A DNA stretch of 64,000 nt from Lactonifactor longoviformis DSM 17459 (GTDB lineage: Bacteria; Bacillota; Clostridia; Lachnospirales; Lachnospiraceae), in assembly GCF_900129135.1 (NCBI RefSeq), contig NZ_FQVI01000006.1, forward strand, positions 1 to 64,000, given 5' to 3'. Below are positions 18,916 to 28,522 of this stretch, piece after piece (position 1 is the first letter of the stretch; each line of letters starts with the position of its first letter). The notes below the pieces were generated by a model. That model ran no database searches. It had not been told where the DNA came from and saw only the letters and a program-made list of their open reading frames with translations. The position numbers and the translations under genes were made by a program.

Positions 18916-20922
18916 ATGTTTCGACAGGAAAATGGAAGGCTGATTTATACCTATGACGGGGAAACGATGTGGATAGAACCCTGGGGAGAGAACAGTCTGC
19001 GCATCCGGGCCACCAAAAACCGGGCAATGGAGGACACTGACTGGGCCCTCCTCCCCCAGCCGGAGCAGAAGACAGAGATAAGAATCGAAAGCCGGGAGGC
19101 GGAACTGAAAAATGGAAGAATCCGGGCAGTCGTAACATGGGCCGGAAAGCTTCTCATCTATAACCGGGAAGGAAAGCTTCTGTTAGAGGAGTATATGAGG
19201 AACCGAAAGGATGTAACAGACAGCAAATGCAGCGCCATTGAAGTGGAGGCCAGGGAGTTTCAGCCTATCCCGGGGGGCGATTACCATCTGACTCTGAGGT
19301 TTGAGTCCCTGGACCCTGAAGAAAGGATTTATGGGATGGGCCAGTATCAGCAGCCCTACCTTGACCTTAAGGGAGCGGACCTGGAGTTGGCCCACCGGAA
19401 TTCACAGGCCAGTGTTCCTTTTGCCCTGTCTTCCAGAGGGTATGGGTTCCTCTGGAATAATCCCGGAGTGGGACGGGCTGTGTTAGGCAAGAACATTACC
19501 AGCTTTGAGGCTTATTCCACCAAGCAGATGGATTACTGGGTGACAGCGGGGGATACTCCGGCTGAGATTGAGGAACAGTACGCCCGTGTGACGGGTACCG
19601 TGCCCATGATGCCGGAATATGGCTTAGGCTTCTGGCAGTGTAAGCTGCGTTATCAGACCCAGGAGGAGCTGCTCTCTGTGGCCAGAGAGTATAAGAGAAG
19701 AAACCTGCCCATAGATGTGATCGTTATAGATTTCTTCCACTGGCCCAAACAGGGAGATTGGAAGTTCGATCCCGTGTACTGGCCGGATCCCGATGGGATG
19801 GTGCGGGAACTAAAAGATATGGGAATAGAGCTTATGGTATCTGTCTGGCCTACTGTGGACAGAGAAAGTGAGAACTATCAGGAGATGCTGGAGAAAGGCT
19901 ATCTCATCCGCACAGACCGGGGCTTCCGGGTGGGGCTGGACTTTGAGGGGGCTACCATTCATTTTGACGCCACCAACCCTGGAGCCAGGGAATACATCTG
20001 GGAAAAAGCCAGAAAGAACTACTATGAAAAAGGAATCCAGATATTCTGGCTGGATGAGGCGGAGCCGGAGTATACCGCCTATGATTTTGACAACTACCGC
20101 TACTATCTGGGGCCAACTCTCCAGATTGGCAATATCTATCCGGTGGATTATGCCCGGGCGTTCTATGAGGGAATGGAGGCAGAGGGACAGAAGAATATTG
20201 TCAATCTGCTCCGGTGTGCCTGGGCGGGAAGCCAAAAGTACGGAGCCCTTGTCTGGTCAGGAGACATTGCTTCCAGCTTTTCCAGCATGAGAAACCAGCT
20301 GGCTGCCGGCCTTAATATGGGTCTTGCGGGGATCCCCTGGTGGACTACCGATATCGGGGGATTTCACGGAGGGGATCCCAACGATGAAGCATTCCGGGAG
20401 CTGTTCGTCCGTTGGTTCCAATGGGGCGCTTTCTGCCCGGTGATGCGTCTCCACGGTGACCGGGAACCCAGACAGCCCCAGGTGGGCACCACGGGAGGGG
20501 CAACCTGCTGTTCCGGGGCAGCCAATGAGGTTTGGAGCTATGGGGAGGAGGTCTATGAGATCTGTAAGAAATATATGGAGATTCGTGAAGCTCTCCGTCC
20601 TTACACCCGGCAGCTGATGGCGGAGGCCCATGAAAAAGGGACTCCGGTGATGCGGACACTGTTCTATGAATTCCCGGAGGACGGGAAGTGCTGGAAGATT
20701 GAGGATGAATACTGCTACGGCAGTGATATTCTGGTTGCCCCGGTGCTTTCCCCTGGAATTACCGTCAGAAGTGTTTACCTTCCTGCCGGATCCCTCTGGA
20801 CAGAGTATGACACAGGCAGAAGATATAAAGGCGGTCAGCGGGTTGAAGCAGTCTGCGGAAGGGATACCATACCGGTATTTCTGAAGGATGACTGTCAGCC
20901 GTTACCCATACAAAGCGAATGA
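18916..20922 (+). CDS. Glycoside hydrolase family 31 (alpha-xylosidase/alpha-glucosidase-like), 668 aa
   Basis: Exo-acting alpha-glycosidase without a signal peptide, so it probably acts in the cytoplasm on imported oligosaccharides. The catalytic barrel begins near residue 225 (GLGFWQCKLRYQTQEELL). Asp380 in IFWLDEAEP fits the nucleophile and Asp450 in WSGDIASSF the acid/base. The WLDEAEP form resembles YicI-type alpha-xylosidases more than alpha-glucosidases, but substrate remains unproven. ATG at 18916 follows AAAGGAG and gives the expected N-terminal beta domain; an in-frame upstream extension would run into the permease gene. It sits between permeases and a secreted glycosidase. Confidence 0.9.
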   Translation: MFRQENGRLIYTYDGETMWIEPWGENSLRIRATKNRAMEDTDWALLPQPEQKTEIRIESREAELKNGRIRAVVTWAGKLLIYNREGKLLLEEYMRNRKDVTDSKCSAIEVEAREFQPIPGGDYHLTLRFESLDPEERIYGMGQYQQPYLDLKGADLELAHRNSQASVPFALSSRGYGFLWNNPGVGRAVLGKNITSFEAYSTKQMDYWVTAGDTPAEIEEQYARVTGTVPMMPEYGLGFWQCKLRYQTQEELLSVAREYKRRNLPIDVIVIDFFHWPKQGDWKFDPVYWPDPDGMVRELKDMGIELMVSVWPTVDRESENYQEMLEKGYLIRTDRGFRVGLDFEGATIHFDATNPGAREYIWEKARKNYYEKGIQIFWLDEAEPEYTAYDFDNYRYYLGPTLQIGNIYPVDYARAFYEGMEAEGQKNIVNLLRCAWAGSQKYGALVWSGDIASSFSSMRNQLAAGLNMGLAGIPWWTTDIGGFHGGDPNDEAFRELFVRWFQWGAFCPVMRLHGDREPRQPQVGTTGGATCCSGAANEVWSYGEEVYEICKKYMEIREALRPYTRQLMAEAHEKGTPVMRTLFYEFPEDGKCWKIEDEYCYGSDILVAPVLSPGITVRSVYLPAGSLWTEYDTGRRYKGGQRVEAVCGRDTIPVFLKDDCQPLPIQSE

Positions 20923-20945
20923 GAATAAAAGGAGGAGAAAAGAAG

Positions 20946-23900
20946 ATGAGGAAAACCAAAAGTTTCTGGAAAAAGGCTGTTGCCGGACTGTTAAGCACAG
21001 CAATGGCCGCCGGAGGCATTTTTGCCACCGGGCTGGGAACCGTTGAGGCGCAGGCTGCCGAGATGCCTGCCCTGACCGTGGATTTTGGGGTAACAACCGG
21101 GGATATTCTTCACGGTGCTGCCGGATTCCTGTACGGGGTCAGCAGCGAGGATGTGCCTACCACGAATACACTGGTGCCCCTGAAGCCAAAGGTATTGTGT
21201 ACAAAGGGTGCGCTGGGAACAGAACATCCCTACGGAGATGCCCTTGACGTGGCTAAGACCTTCCTGGAATCCGGGGGAGAGCAGGTCATGATGTACAATA
21301 GCAATTATTACGGAGTATTTGGTGTAACTGCCAATTACAAAGAATATGCAAATGTCCTGGAGACCATCATTGCCCCTGCTGTGGTGGAATGGAAGGAAGC
21401 CTGGAAAGAAGACCACAAGAATGACAATCTAAAGGATGTGGATATTGACAAAGCCATTGTCTATATCCCCATTAACGAGGGTACCCCTATCCGGGGCACC
21501 AATACAAATACGGCCTGGAAGGCATACTATGAAGCAATCAAGGCAGGGGATCCGGGCGCAACCATTGCCGGTCCCAACAGCGCAGCCTATAATACCCAGT
21601 TCAACGGAACCAATATGCGGGGACATATTCAGTACTGTGCGGATAATAACTGTATGCCCGATATCATAACCTGGCATGATCTCCAGGTGGATAAACTGAA
21701 CAGACTGAAAGGGGAGATGCAGGACTTTAAGTCTATTTGGAATTCTACTAACTGGACAAAATGGAAGGAAGCGAACCATACGGATCAGGATCCGGAGATT
21801 CCGCAAATCTGCATCAACGAGTATGCCGACTTCTCTGACTGCGGTGTACCGGGGCGCCTGGTGAACTGGATTGCCCGTCTGGAGGACGAAAAAGTATACG
21901 GATGCCTTCCTTTCTGGCATCAGGCCAATAACCTGAACGACCTGACAGCAGATGCCAACGAGGGGAATGGAGCATGGTGGCTGTATAAATGGTACGGGGA
22001 TATGTCCGGACAGACAGTAAAGGTTTCTACCAATACCAGCTACGAACAATTATACGGCGTAGCTTCCGTGGACAACACAAAACAGAGCGCTACCACGCTT
22101 TTGGGAGGAATCGATGGATCTGCCAACGTAAATCTGCTGAATGTGGGAAACACTGAGGCATTCAGTGGAGAGAGCATGGTGCATGTTAAAGTGCAGGCTA
22201 CCGCATTTTCCGGATACCACGGGGCGCAGAACCAGACGCCGGTTATCATGGAAGGGGCTCTTCCTGTGAACGGGGACGGCAGTGTGACCTTATCCCTGAA
22301 TAACATGAAGTTTTCCACAGCCTATAATGTTACGATAACAAAGGTTTCTGAAGGGGAAGAACTGACGGATGCTATGGTGAACCGTTATCAGAAGGTATAC
22401 GAGGCCGAACAGGCCGAACTGGGAACCGGGTGCACCACAAAAGGAGAAACCTTCAACCCCAACTACTATCTCTCTGACGGTTCCATTGTTTCCATGCCTC
22501 AGAATGCAGTTATGACGTACACCATTGAGGTTCCGGTAGACGGAAAATATAAACTGGACTTTATCTACGGAAACGGAACGGGAAGCACCAGAAACAATAT
22601 GAGTACTCACAATCCCCAGAATATTATGCAGACATTTTCCATCGATGGACAGGAGCCGTCTGAGGAAATGATGAAGAATACACTTCTGGAGAACATGACA
22701 GGTATTCATACTTTATATGGAGATCTGTCAGCAGGAACCCACACCATACAGATTCAGACAATGGGAAATGGCACGGTTTGGCATGATGCGCTGACTGTAA
22801 CCTGGGCAGGAGCCAAGGATGTGGCCCTGGAAAAGTCAAGGGATCTCTATGAGGCAGAACAGTCAGATTTCAATATTCTCCTGGGAAATACAGATACAAC
22901 AGTGAAAACTGAGAACAGCATTTCCGGGTACTCCAGCAATGGATATGTAACCGGACTGGATAAGAGAACGGTGGGAGAAGGCGGCGGTATCCGGTGGAAT
23001 GTAGTCGTAGAAGAAAGCGGGCTGTATAACATGACCTTCCGGTATCAGTCACCGGCAGCCGGCAATATCCATATTTATACCGGCAATACGGCGACAACCC
23101 TGGACAGACTGAGCAAGACAGTTTCAGTGGAACCTGCCCAGGGACAGTGGGGAGAAGCAACAGCTTCCGTTTATCTGCAGAAAGGCATCAATGTCATTGA
23201 CGCGGATACAGATGCGGCTCTGGCGCTGGACTATATGAAGGTACAGGCAGTAGACCAGGGAGAATACCCAACGGCGATTGAGGCAGAAGACTGTATTCCG
23301 GAGGGATCGGCAATTGAAGTAAAGAACAGCAGTATGGCTTCCGGCGGCAAATATGTAGCTGGTATGGAAGGCGATGCCAATGCGGCAGAGGATATCAACA
23401 AATATCTGGAGATCCACTGCAATGCGCCCCAGGCAGGTGTCTATGAACTCCAGGTGTTCCAGTCCAACAATGATATCTGTGGTACACACTCCTACAATAC
23501 CAAGATCATTGATAAATATGCATCCTTCCAGGTAAATGGACAGGATCCTCAGAGATACTTCTTTATTAATACCTTCTCAGATGATACCTTTAAGGAGAAA
23601 TCCATTCAGGTTCGTCTGGACGCAGGTGATAATGTAATCAAGGTCTTCAACGATGACAGCTGGATCGTAAAATGGGGCGGAAGCACTTCCACACCGGGAG
23701 AAAATGTATTAGATAACTATGCGCCGAACTTTGACCGGTTTATCCTGACGCCACTGACATTAGATGAGCCAATTGCAGTGCCTGATACCTACAGCATTCA
23801 GGTAACTACTACAGCAGCCGGTTATGCAACCGTTGACAAAAATGCAGTGGAACAAGGAGGCAGCTTCCTGGTAACGATGGTTCCTGAAAAGGGACTGGCG

Positions 23901-26900
23901 GATGTGCTGGTGGATGGTGTATCTAAAAAAGACCAGGTACTGGAGCAGGGAGACGGTGCCTATACCCTGGAAATACCAGATGTACAGGCAGATGTACAGG
24001 TAAAAGTATACTTTGAAGAAGCCAGCGGCGAACACCGGGATGCATACATCACCAATGCAGGCTTTGGCACAGGGAATACCTATGGCTGGGAAGTGAGCAG
24101 CGAAGATGCTGTATCCGTGGCAAAAGAAATTGCAAACAGCTACGAAGGCTACTATGCCCGCATTGAGCAGGGAAGTATTTCCCAGAACCTTCAGGGGCTG
24201 GATGCAGGAAAATATATCCTTCATGTTTATGCAAAGGGAGAGAATGCAGAGGGAGAAGCTCTGCTATGTGCAGGCGAGACAACCCAGGCGATGAATCTTT
24301 CGGAAGAATATGAAGAACAGACAATGGTTATCAATATGCAGAATAAGGGCGATATCTTAATTAAAGCAGATGCTGCAGGGCTTACGAAGGGAACCTTATA
24401 CTTGGATAACTTCTCACTGGAAAAAGTATATCAGAGGGATGAAAGCCTGATTTCACAGGAACTGGAATACTTTGTAGACTGCGGAGATCACAACCCGGAT
24501 ACGCTCAGCCCGGGAGAAAAATTTGGAAAACGCAATCAAGTTACGGACCAGATTTTTGGAGAGGACATCCGTACCGGATATCAGTGGGGTGCGGTAACCT
24601 CAGAACAGGATCAGGCTATCGCAGCGCCCTCCGGAAGCAAAGGCGCTTACACTACTTACCAGTGGGCTAATGAAAACAATAAGGCAGACCTGCAGGACAA
24701 AGAAACATCCTTCCGCTATGCGCATAATCAGGCGGAAAACGGAATCAATCCCCGCTATGTCAAATACCGCTTCCAGCTGGAACCGGGAAATTATAAGGTA
24801 ACCGCAGGCATGGGAAATCAGTGGAACAACTCCGGAAATCCCGATGTATATGCAGGGGAGACCAAATTAAATGAAGCCCCTCTGAATATCAGAAAAGGCG
24901 CCACTGCAGAGGTAAGCGGACTGGTGACAGTCCTACAGGGAGAGGAATTCCTGGATGTGTATGCACTGTCTAAGGATGCCACCATTAACATGAACTATAT
25001 CTCCATAGAGAAATGGACAGAGCCGCCCAAGACGGAACTGGCATATTTCACAGACTGCGGAGATCACGATCCCTCCACCTTGAGCGCGGGTGAGGAATTC
25101 GGATACGGCAACAGCGTAACCGAGCAGCTGTATCAGGCAGATCCCGGCACCGGCAGGATGTGGGGACTGAAGGTGAAGGATTCTGACCTTGACACATCCG
25201 GAACACCGGCAGAATCCAAAGCAATATTCACCAAATACACCTGGGCCGATGAGCGCAATACCGGCGACAATCAGCCTAAGGAATCCACTTTCCGCTATGC
25301 AAGGGGTCAGGATGTGGCATTCCCGGATGCAAGCCAGCGGCCAGGGATTGACTATGGCTATGAGCTGGAAAACGGCACCTATCTGGTACAGGTGGGAATC
25401 GGCAATCCGTGGAGCAATGCTTGGAGCACAGCAATCACCCTAAACGGAGAACTGGCTACAGACACCCCAACGGTTGGGATACCCATGAATAAGACAAATA
25501 TAATTGAAAAACAGATACAGATAACAGACGGAAATCTGGATGTTCATCTGAGCTGCCCGGATGCCTGTGTTACTGTTAACTACATTAAAATTTACAAATT
25601 GGAAGAAGCACCGGAAGAAGTGGTTTTGGAATCGATAGAAGTAACTCCTCCTGCAAAAACGGAATACGAAACCGGAGAGGAATTGAATCTGGAGGGACTG
25701 GCAGTTACTGCAAACTACAGCGACGGCAGCCAGCAGGAATTGGAAGCAGGCAGCTATACTGTGGAAGGCTATGATTCCCAAACCCCAGGTCAGAAGACCA
25801 TAACCGTCAGTTACACAGAAGGTGAGGTGACAAAGACTGCAGAATTTACCGTAACCGTAAAGGAAAAGGAAGAACCGGACAAAACTCTTACAGGAATTAC
25901 CGTGACACCTCCGGAGAAAACAGAATACGAGATCGGGGAACCCTTCGACAGCACCGGCCTGAAAGTAATGGCCCAGTATTCTGACAATACAGAAGCCGAA
26001 GTAACAGATTACACCGTTTCTGAAGTGGACACCTGCAAAGCAGGGGAACAGAAGGTTACCGTAACCTATCAAGATAAGACGGCAGAATTTACAATCCTGG
26101 TAAAGGAGAGAGTTCTTACAGGAATTGAAGTGATTGTACCTGACAAAACAGATTACCTGGTAGGAGAAGACTTTGCTCCCGCCGGTATGGTAGTAAACGC
26201 TGTTTACAGCAACAAGGTAAAAGAAGAGGTTTCTTCTGAAGATTACACGGTGGAAGGCTTTGACTCCGCAGAGGCAGGGGAAAAGACAATTACCGTAACC
26301 TATCAGGAGATGAAAGCAGAATTCACGGTAAATGTGAAAGAAGAAACACCGGAACCGGTGTTATCTAAAGTAGTGCTGACCCCTCCGGAAAAAACAGAAT
26401 ATGTGGTAGGAGAAGCCCTGGATCTTACAGGATTGGCTGTATATGCCCACTATTCAGACGGCAGCTATGTGGAACTCGCCCCAGAGGATTACCAGATCAC
26501 AGAATTAGATACAACCGCGCCGGGCATCCAGTATGTGACGGTTATCTACGGGGAGATGGCAGCAGAATTCATGGCTGTGGTAGCAGAAGCGCCAAAACCG
26601 GAAGTGACAAAGATTGAAGTGAAGGCTCCGGATAAACTTACCTATCAGGTAGGGGAGACGCTGGATACAGAAGGAATGACTGTAACCGCTTACTATGCAG
26701 ACGGAAGCCAGGAAGAAGTGACAAATTACACCGTGAGTGAGCTGGATTCATCTACTCCGGGAGAAAAGACCATTACCGTAACCTACGGGGAGGCTGCCGC
26801 AGAGTTCACGGTAACTGTAGAGGAAACAGTGAAAGCTCCCCACTGGGAGCAGGACCGCAACGGCTGGTGGTATAACAATGGGGATGGTACCTGGCCACAG

Positions 26901-27503
26901 AACAGCTGGAGGCTGATAGACGGAAACTGGTATTACTTTGATAAATACGGATACCGTGCCGAGGGCTGGGTACTGGATGGTAAGACCTGGTACTACTGTG
27001 ACGAAAACGGTGTGATGCAGACGGGCTGGCTGCAGGAGGGAAGTACCTGGTACTACCTGAAGAGCAGCGGAGCGATGGCAACGGGCTGGCTGCAGGAGGG
27101 AAATACCTGGTATTACCTGAAGAGCAGCGGAGCTATGGCAACGGGCTGGACAAAAGTGGGAAGTACCTGGTATTATCTGAGAAGTAACGGAGTCATGGCA
27201 ACGGGCTGGCTGCAGGAGGGAAGTACCTGGTACTATCTGAAGAGCAGCGGGGCCATGGCCACTGGCTGGGTACTGGATGGAAACACCTGGTACTATCTGA
27301 AGAACAATGGAGCGATGGTGACCGGCTGGGCAAAAGTAGGAAGCGCCTGGTATTATTTGAAGAGCAGCGGAGCTATGGCAACCGGCTGGGTAAAAGTGGG
27401 AGATACCTGGTATTACCTGAGAAGCAGCGGGGCCATGGCCAGCAGTACATGGATAGGAAACTACTATGTGAACGGTTCCGGCGCCTGGACAAAGACAAGA
27501 TAA
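20946..27503 (+). CDS. Very large multimodular secreted wall-bound glycosidase, 2185 aa
   Basis: Signal peptide at 1-37. The N-terminal domain (about 40-430) looks like a clan GH-A barrel: Glu178 in YIPINEG is a candidate acid/base and Glu292 in ICINEYAD a candidate nucleophile. The family is uncertain, with GH39-like the nearest guess. Three CBM6/35-like modules follow (beginning YEAEQAEL, YEAEQSDF and AIEAEDCI; about 475-935), then a beta domain, a further carbohydrate-binding-like module (1030-1165), two malectin-like modules starting YFVDCGDH and YFTDCGDH (1175-1555), five bacterial Ig-like domains (1559-1960) and eight wall-binding repeats ending SGAWTKTR. ATG at 20946 follows AAAGGAGGAG. 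It closes the importer/GH31 operon and probably releases the oligosaccharides imported by it. Confidence 0.88.
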   Translation: MRKTKSFWKKAVAGLLSTAMAAGGIFATGLGTVEAQAAEMPALTVDFGVTTGDILHGAAGFLYGVSSEDVPTTNTLVPLKPKVLCTKGALGTEHPYGDALDVAKTFLESGGEQVMMYNSNYYGVFGVTANYKEYANVLETIIAPAVVEWKEAWKEDHKNDNLKDVDIDKAIVYIPINEGTPIRGTNTNTAWKAYYEAIKAGDPGATIAGPNSAAYNTQFNGTNMRGHIQYCADNNCMPDIITWHDLQVDKLNRLKGEMQDFKSIWNSTNWTKWKEANHTDQDPEIPQICINEYADFSDCGVPGRLVNWIARLEDEKVYGCLPFWHQANNLNDLTADANEGNGAWWLYKWYGDMSGQTVKVSTNTSYEQLYGVASVDNTKQSATTLLGGIDGSANVNLLNVGNTEAFSGESMVHVKVQATAFSGYHGAQNQTPVIMEGALPVNGDGSVTLSLNNMKFSTAYNVTITKVSEGEELTDAMVNRYQKVYEAEQAELGTGCTTKGETFNPNYYLSDGSIVSMPQNAVMTYTIEVPVDGKYKLDFIYGNGTGSTRNNMSTHNPQNIMQTFSIDGQEPSEEMMKNTLLENMTGIHTLYGDLSAGTHTIQIQTMGNGTVWHDALTVTWAGAKDVALEKSRDLYEAEQSDFNILLGNTDTTVKTENSISGYSSNGYVTGLDKRTVGEGGGIRWNVVVEESGLYNMTFRYQSPAAGNIHIYTGNTATTLDRLSKTVSVEPAQGQWGEATASVYLQKGINVIDADTDAALALDYMKVQAVDQGEYPTAIEAEDCIPEGSAIEVKNSSMASGGKYVAGMEGDANAAEDINKYLEIHCNAPQAGVYELQVFQSNNDICGTHSYNTKIIDKYASFQVNGQDPQRYFFINTFSDDTFKEKSIQVRLDAGDNVIKVFNDDSWIVKWGGSTSTPGENVLDNYAPNFDRFILTPLTLDEPIAVPDTYSIQVTTTAAGYATVDKNAVEQGGSFLVTMVPEKGLADVLVDGVSKKDQVLEQGDGAYTLEIPDVQADVQVKVYFEEASGEHRDAYITNAGFGTGNTYGWEVSSEDAVSVAKEIANSYEGYYARIEQGSISQNLQGLDAGKYILHVYAKGENAEGEALLCAGETTQAMNLSEEYEEQTMVINMQNKGDILIKADAAGLTKGTLYLDNFSLEKVYQRDESLISQELEYFVDCGDHNPDTLSPGEKFGKRNQVTDQIFGEDIRTGYQWGAVTSEQDQAIAAPSGSKGAYTTYQWANENNKADLQDKETSFRYAHNQAENGINPRYVKYRFQLEPGNYKVTAGMGNQWNNSGNPDVYAGETKLNEAPLNIRKGATAEVSGLVTVLQGEEFLDVYALSKDATINMNYISIEKWTEPPKTELAYFTDCGDHDPSTLSAGEEFGYGNSVTEQLYQADPGTGRMWGLKVKDSDLDTSGTPAESKAIFTKYTWADERNTGDNQPKESTFRYARGQDVAFPDASQRPGIDYGYELENGTYLVQVGIGNPWSNAWSTAITLNGELATDTPTVGIPMNKTNIIEKQIQITDGNLDVHLSCPDACVTVNYIKIYKLEEAPEEVVLESIEVTPPAKTEYETGEELNLEGLAVTANYSDGSQQELEAGSYTVEGYDSQTPGQKTITVSYTEGEVTKTAEFTVTVKEKEEPDKTLTGITVTPPEKTEYEIGEPFDSTGLKVMAQYSDNTEAEVTDYTVSEVDTCKAGEQKVTVTYQDKTAEFTILVKERVLTGIEVIVPDKTDYLVGEDFAPAGMVVNAVYSNKVKEEVSSEDYTVEGFDSAEAGEKTITVTYQEMKAEFTVNVKEETPEPVLSKVVLTPPEKTEYVVGEALDLTGLAVYAHYSDGSYVELAPEDYQITELDTTAPGIQYVTVIYGEMAAEFMAVVAEAPKPEVTKIEVKAPDKLTYQVGETLDTEGMTVTAYYADGSQEEVTNYTVSELDSSTPGEKTITVTYGEAAAEFTVTVEETVKAPHWEQDRNGWWYNNGDGTWPQNSWRLIDGNWYYFDKYGYRAEGWVLDGKTWYYCDENGVMQTGWLQEGSTWYYLKSSGAMATGWLQEGNTWYYLKSSGAMATGWTKVGSTWYYLRSNGVMATGWLQEGSTWYYLKSSGAMATGWVLDGNTWYYLKNNGAMVTGWAKVGSAWYYLKSSGAMATGWVKVGDTWYYLRSSGAMASSTWIGNYYVNGSGAWTKTR

Positions 27504-27544
27504 CAGCAGCAATCAGACTTGATTTGATACCTGTCAGAAGGGAG

Positions 27545-27584
27545 GAACCGCTCCGGAGTGTGAAACTTCGGGGCGGTTCTTCTT
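27545..27584 (+). terminator. Terminator of the importer/glycosidase operon
   Basis: GAACCGCTCCG (27545-27555) pairs with CGGGGCGGTTC (27569-27579), one G-T pair, then TTCTT. It lies 41 bases after the stop of the large glycosidase. Confidence 0.75.
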
Positions 27585-27650
27585 ATGCCTGGATATAAGA
27601 CTAAGCAGGCAGAATATAATAGGGTTATCAACCATACTTTTAAAATTTGG

Positions 27651-27679
27651 GTTTCAACCCGGGAAAATCTGGATAGAAT
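27651..27679 (+). promoter_or_regulatory. Shared promoter motif, copy 3 (upstream of HPr-like gene)
   Basis: GTTTCAACCCGGGAAAATC then TGGATAGAAT. It combines the GTTTCAAC block of copy 1 with the CCGGGAAAATCTG block of copy 2. TAGAAT at 27674-27679 is 33 bases before the TTG start codon. Confidence 0.6.
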
Positions 27680-27711
27680 AATAATAAAGCAATGATTGAA
27701 GAGGTGAAAAT

Positions 27712-27909
27712 TTGAAGACAGAAACCATTATTTTTCATTCTCCGGAAGAGATTGTTCAGTTTGTAGAATCTGTTCAGAAATATGATTTTGATGTTGATTT
27801 AAAGTATGGTCATATAGTAGTAGACGGAAAATCTTTACTGGGGGCGCTGGCTGTGGGTACAAACCACAAGGTAGAGGTGTGTATGCATACCGGGGACAGC
27901 GCAGTATAG
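27712..27909 (+). CDS. HPr-like small protein with altered active-site loop, 65 aa
   Basis: A short protein with the HPr fold pattern: KYDFDVDLKYGHIVVDGKSLLGALAVG matches the central part of the PTS carrier HPr, including the regulatory serine region (Ser41, equivalent of HPr Ser46). The catalytic loop GIHARPA is not preserved; FHSPEEI stands there, with a His (His9) but no following Arg-Pro pair. It is about 20 residues shorter than normal HPr. Start is TTG with GAAGAGG before it; an ATG at 27692 is out of frame and stops after seven codons. It may be a Crh-like regulator without phosphotransfer. It shares a promoter motif with the sugar-importer operon and ends at a strong terminator. Confidence 0.75.
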   Translation: MKTETIIFHSPEEIVQFVESVQKYDFDVDLKYGHIVVDGKSLLGALAVGTNHKVEVCMHTGDSAV

Positions 27910-27922
27910 GAATTAAAGAAAG

Positions 27923-27996
27923 CTGCGGCGGAAAGAAAGATGCTGTCTGTGACAGCCCGCCGCAGGCGGAGATTGCGCGAAAGCGCAATCTTTTTT
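27923..27996 (+). terminator. Double hairpin and terminator after the HPr-like gene
   Basis: A first stem pairs 27923-27931 with 27957-27965 (CTGCGGCGG). A second, GATTGCGC at 27971-27978 with 27983-27990 and a GAAA tetraloop, is followed by TTTTTT. The second hairpin is a textbook terminator. Confidence 0.93.
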
Positions 27997-28106
27997 GTTT
28001 TATGAATGTCAAAACTACACTTATAGACGAAAAGCAGTAGATTTTACCATGGTATTCTTGTATTCTAGAGGCAGAAACTGATACGTATAGTGGCAAAGGA
28101 GGAACC

Positions 28107-28463
28107 ATGCAGGCAGATATAAGGGAATATATAGAAGGCTTTGAACCGTCGGTGCAGGCGTATCTTCTGGAGATGCGGCGCATAATCATGGACACAATAC
28201 CGGACTGTACTGAGAAGATAGCCTGGGGCGCCCCGGCTTATTATCTGAACGGGTATCTGCTGCAGATTGCAGCGAATAAGAAGCATTTGGGATTCTATAC
28301 AAGCCCGGGTACACTGGAAGAATTCAGAGAGGATTTGGCCGTCTATAAGACAAACAAGAAGAACACAGTGCAGTTTCCCTATGACACGAAACTGCCGGAA
28401 GCGTTGATTCGCAAAATGATTCAATTCAGGCAGAGAGAGAAGCTTACAAATTTGGATAAATAA
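28107..28463 (+). CDS. DUF1801 / YdhG-like protein, 118 aa
   Basis: A small soluble protein of the DUF1801 (YdhG, YjbR/CyaY-like fold) family. Typical features are the early YIEGFEPSVQAYLLEMRRII helix, the motif EKIAWGAPAYYLNG and the ending FPYDTKLPEALIRKMIQFR. Members have been linked to iron handling, but the role is not established. AAAGGAGG precedes the ATG. It stands alone between a terminator and a gene remnant. Confidence 0.85.
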   Translation: MQADIREYIEGFEPSVQAYLLEMRRIIMDTIPDCTEKIAWGAPAYYLNGYLLQIAANKKHLGFYTSPGTLEEFREDLAVYKTNKKNTVQFPYDTKLPEALIRKMIQFRQREKLTNLDK

Positions 28464-28522
28464 TAATCCTGCAACACTAAGGAAACGGGAGGACTATGTA
28501 ATAGAGGGGCACCTATGTACGG

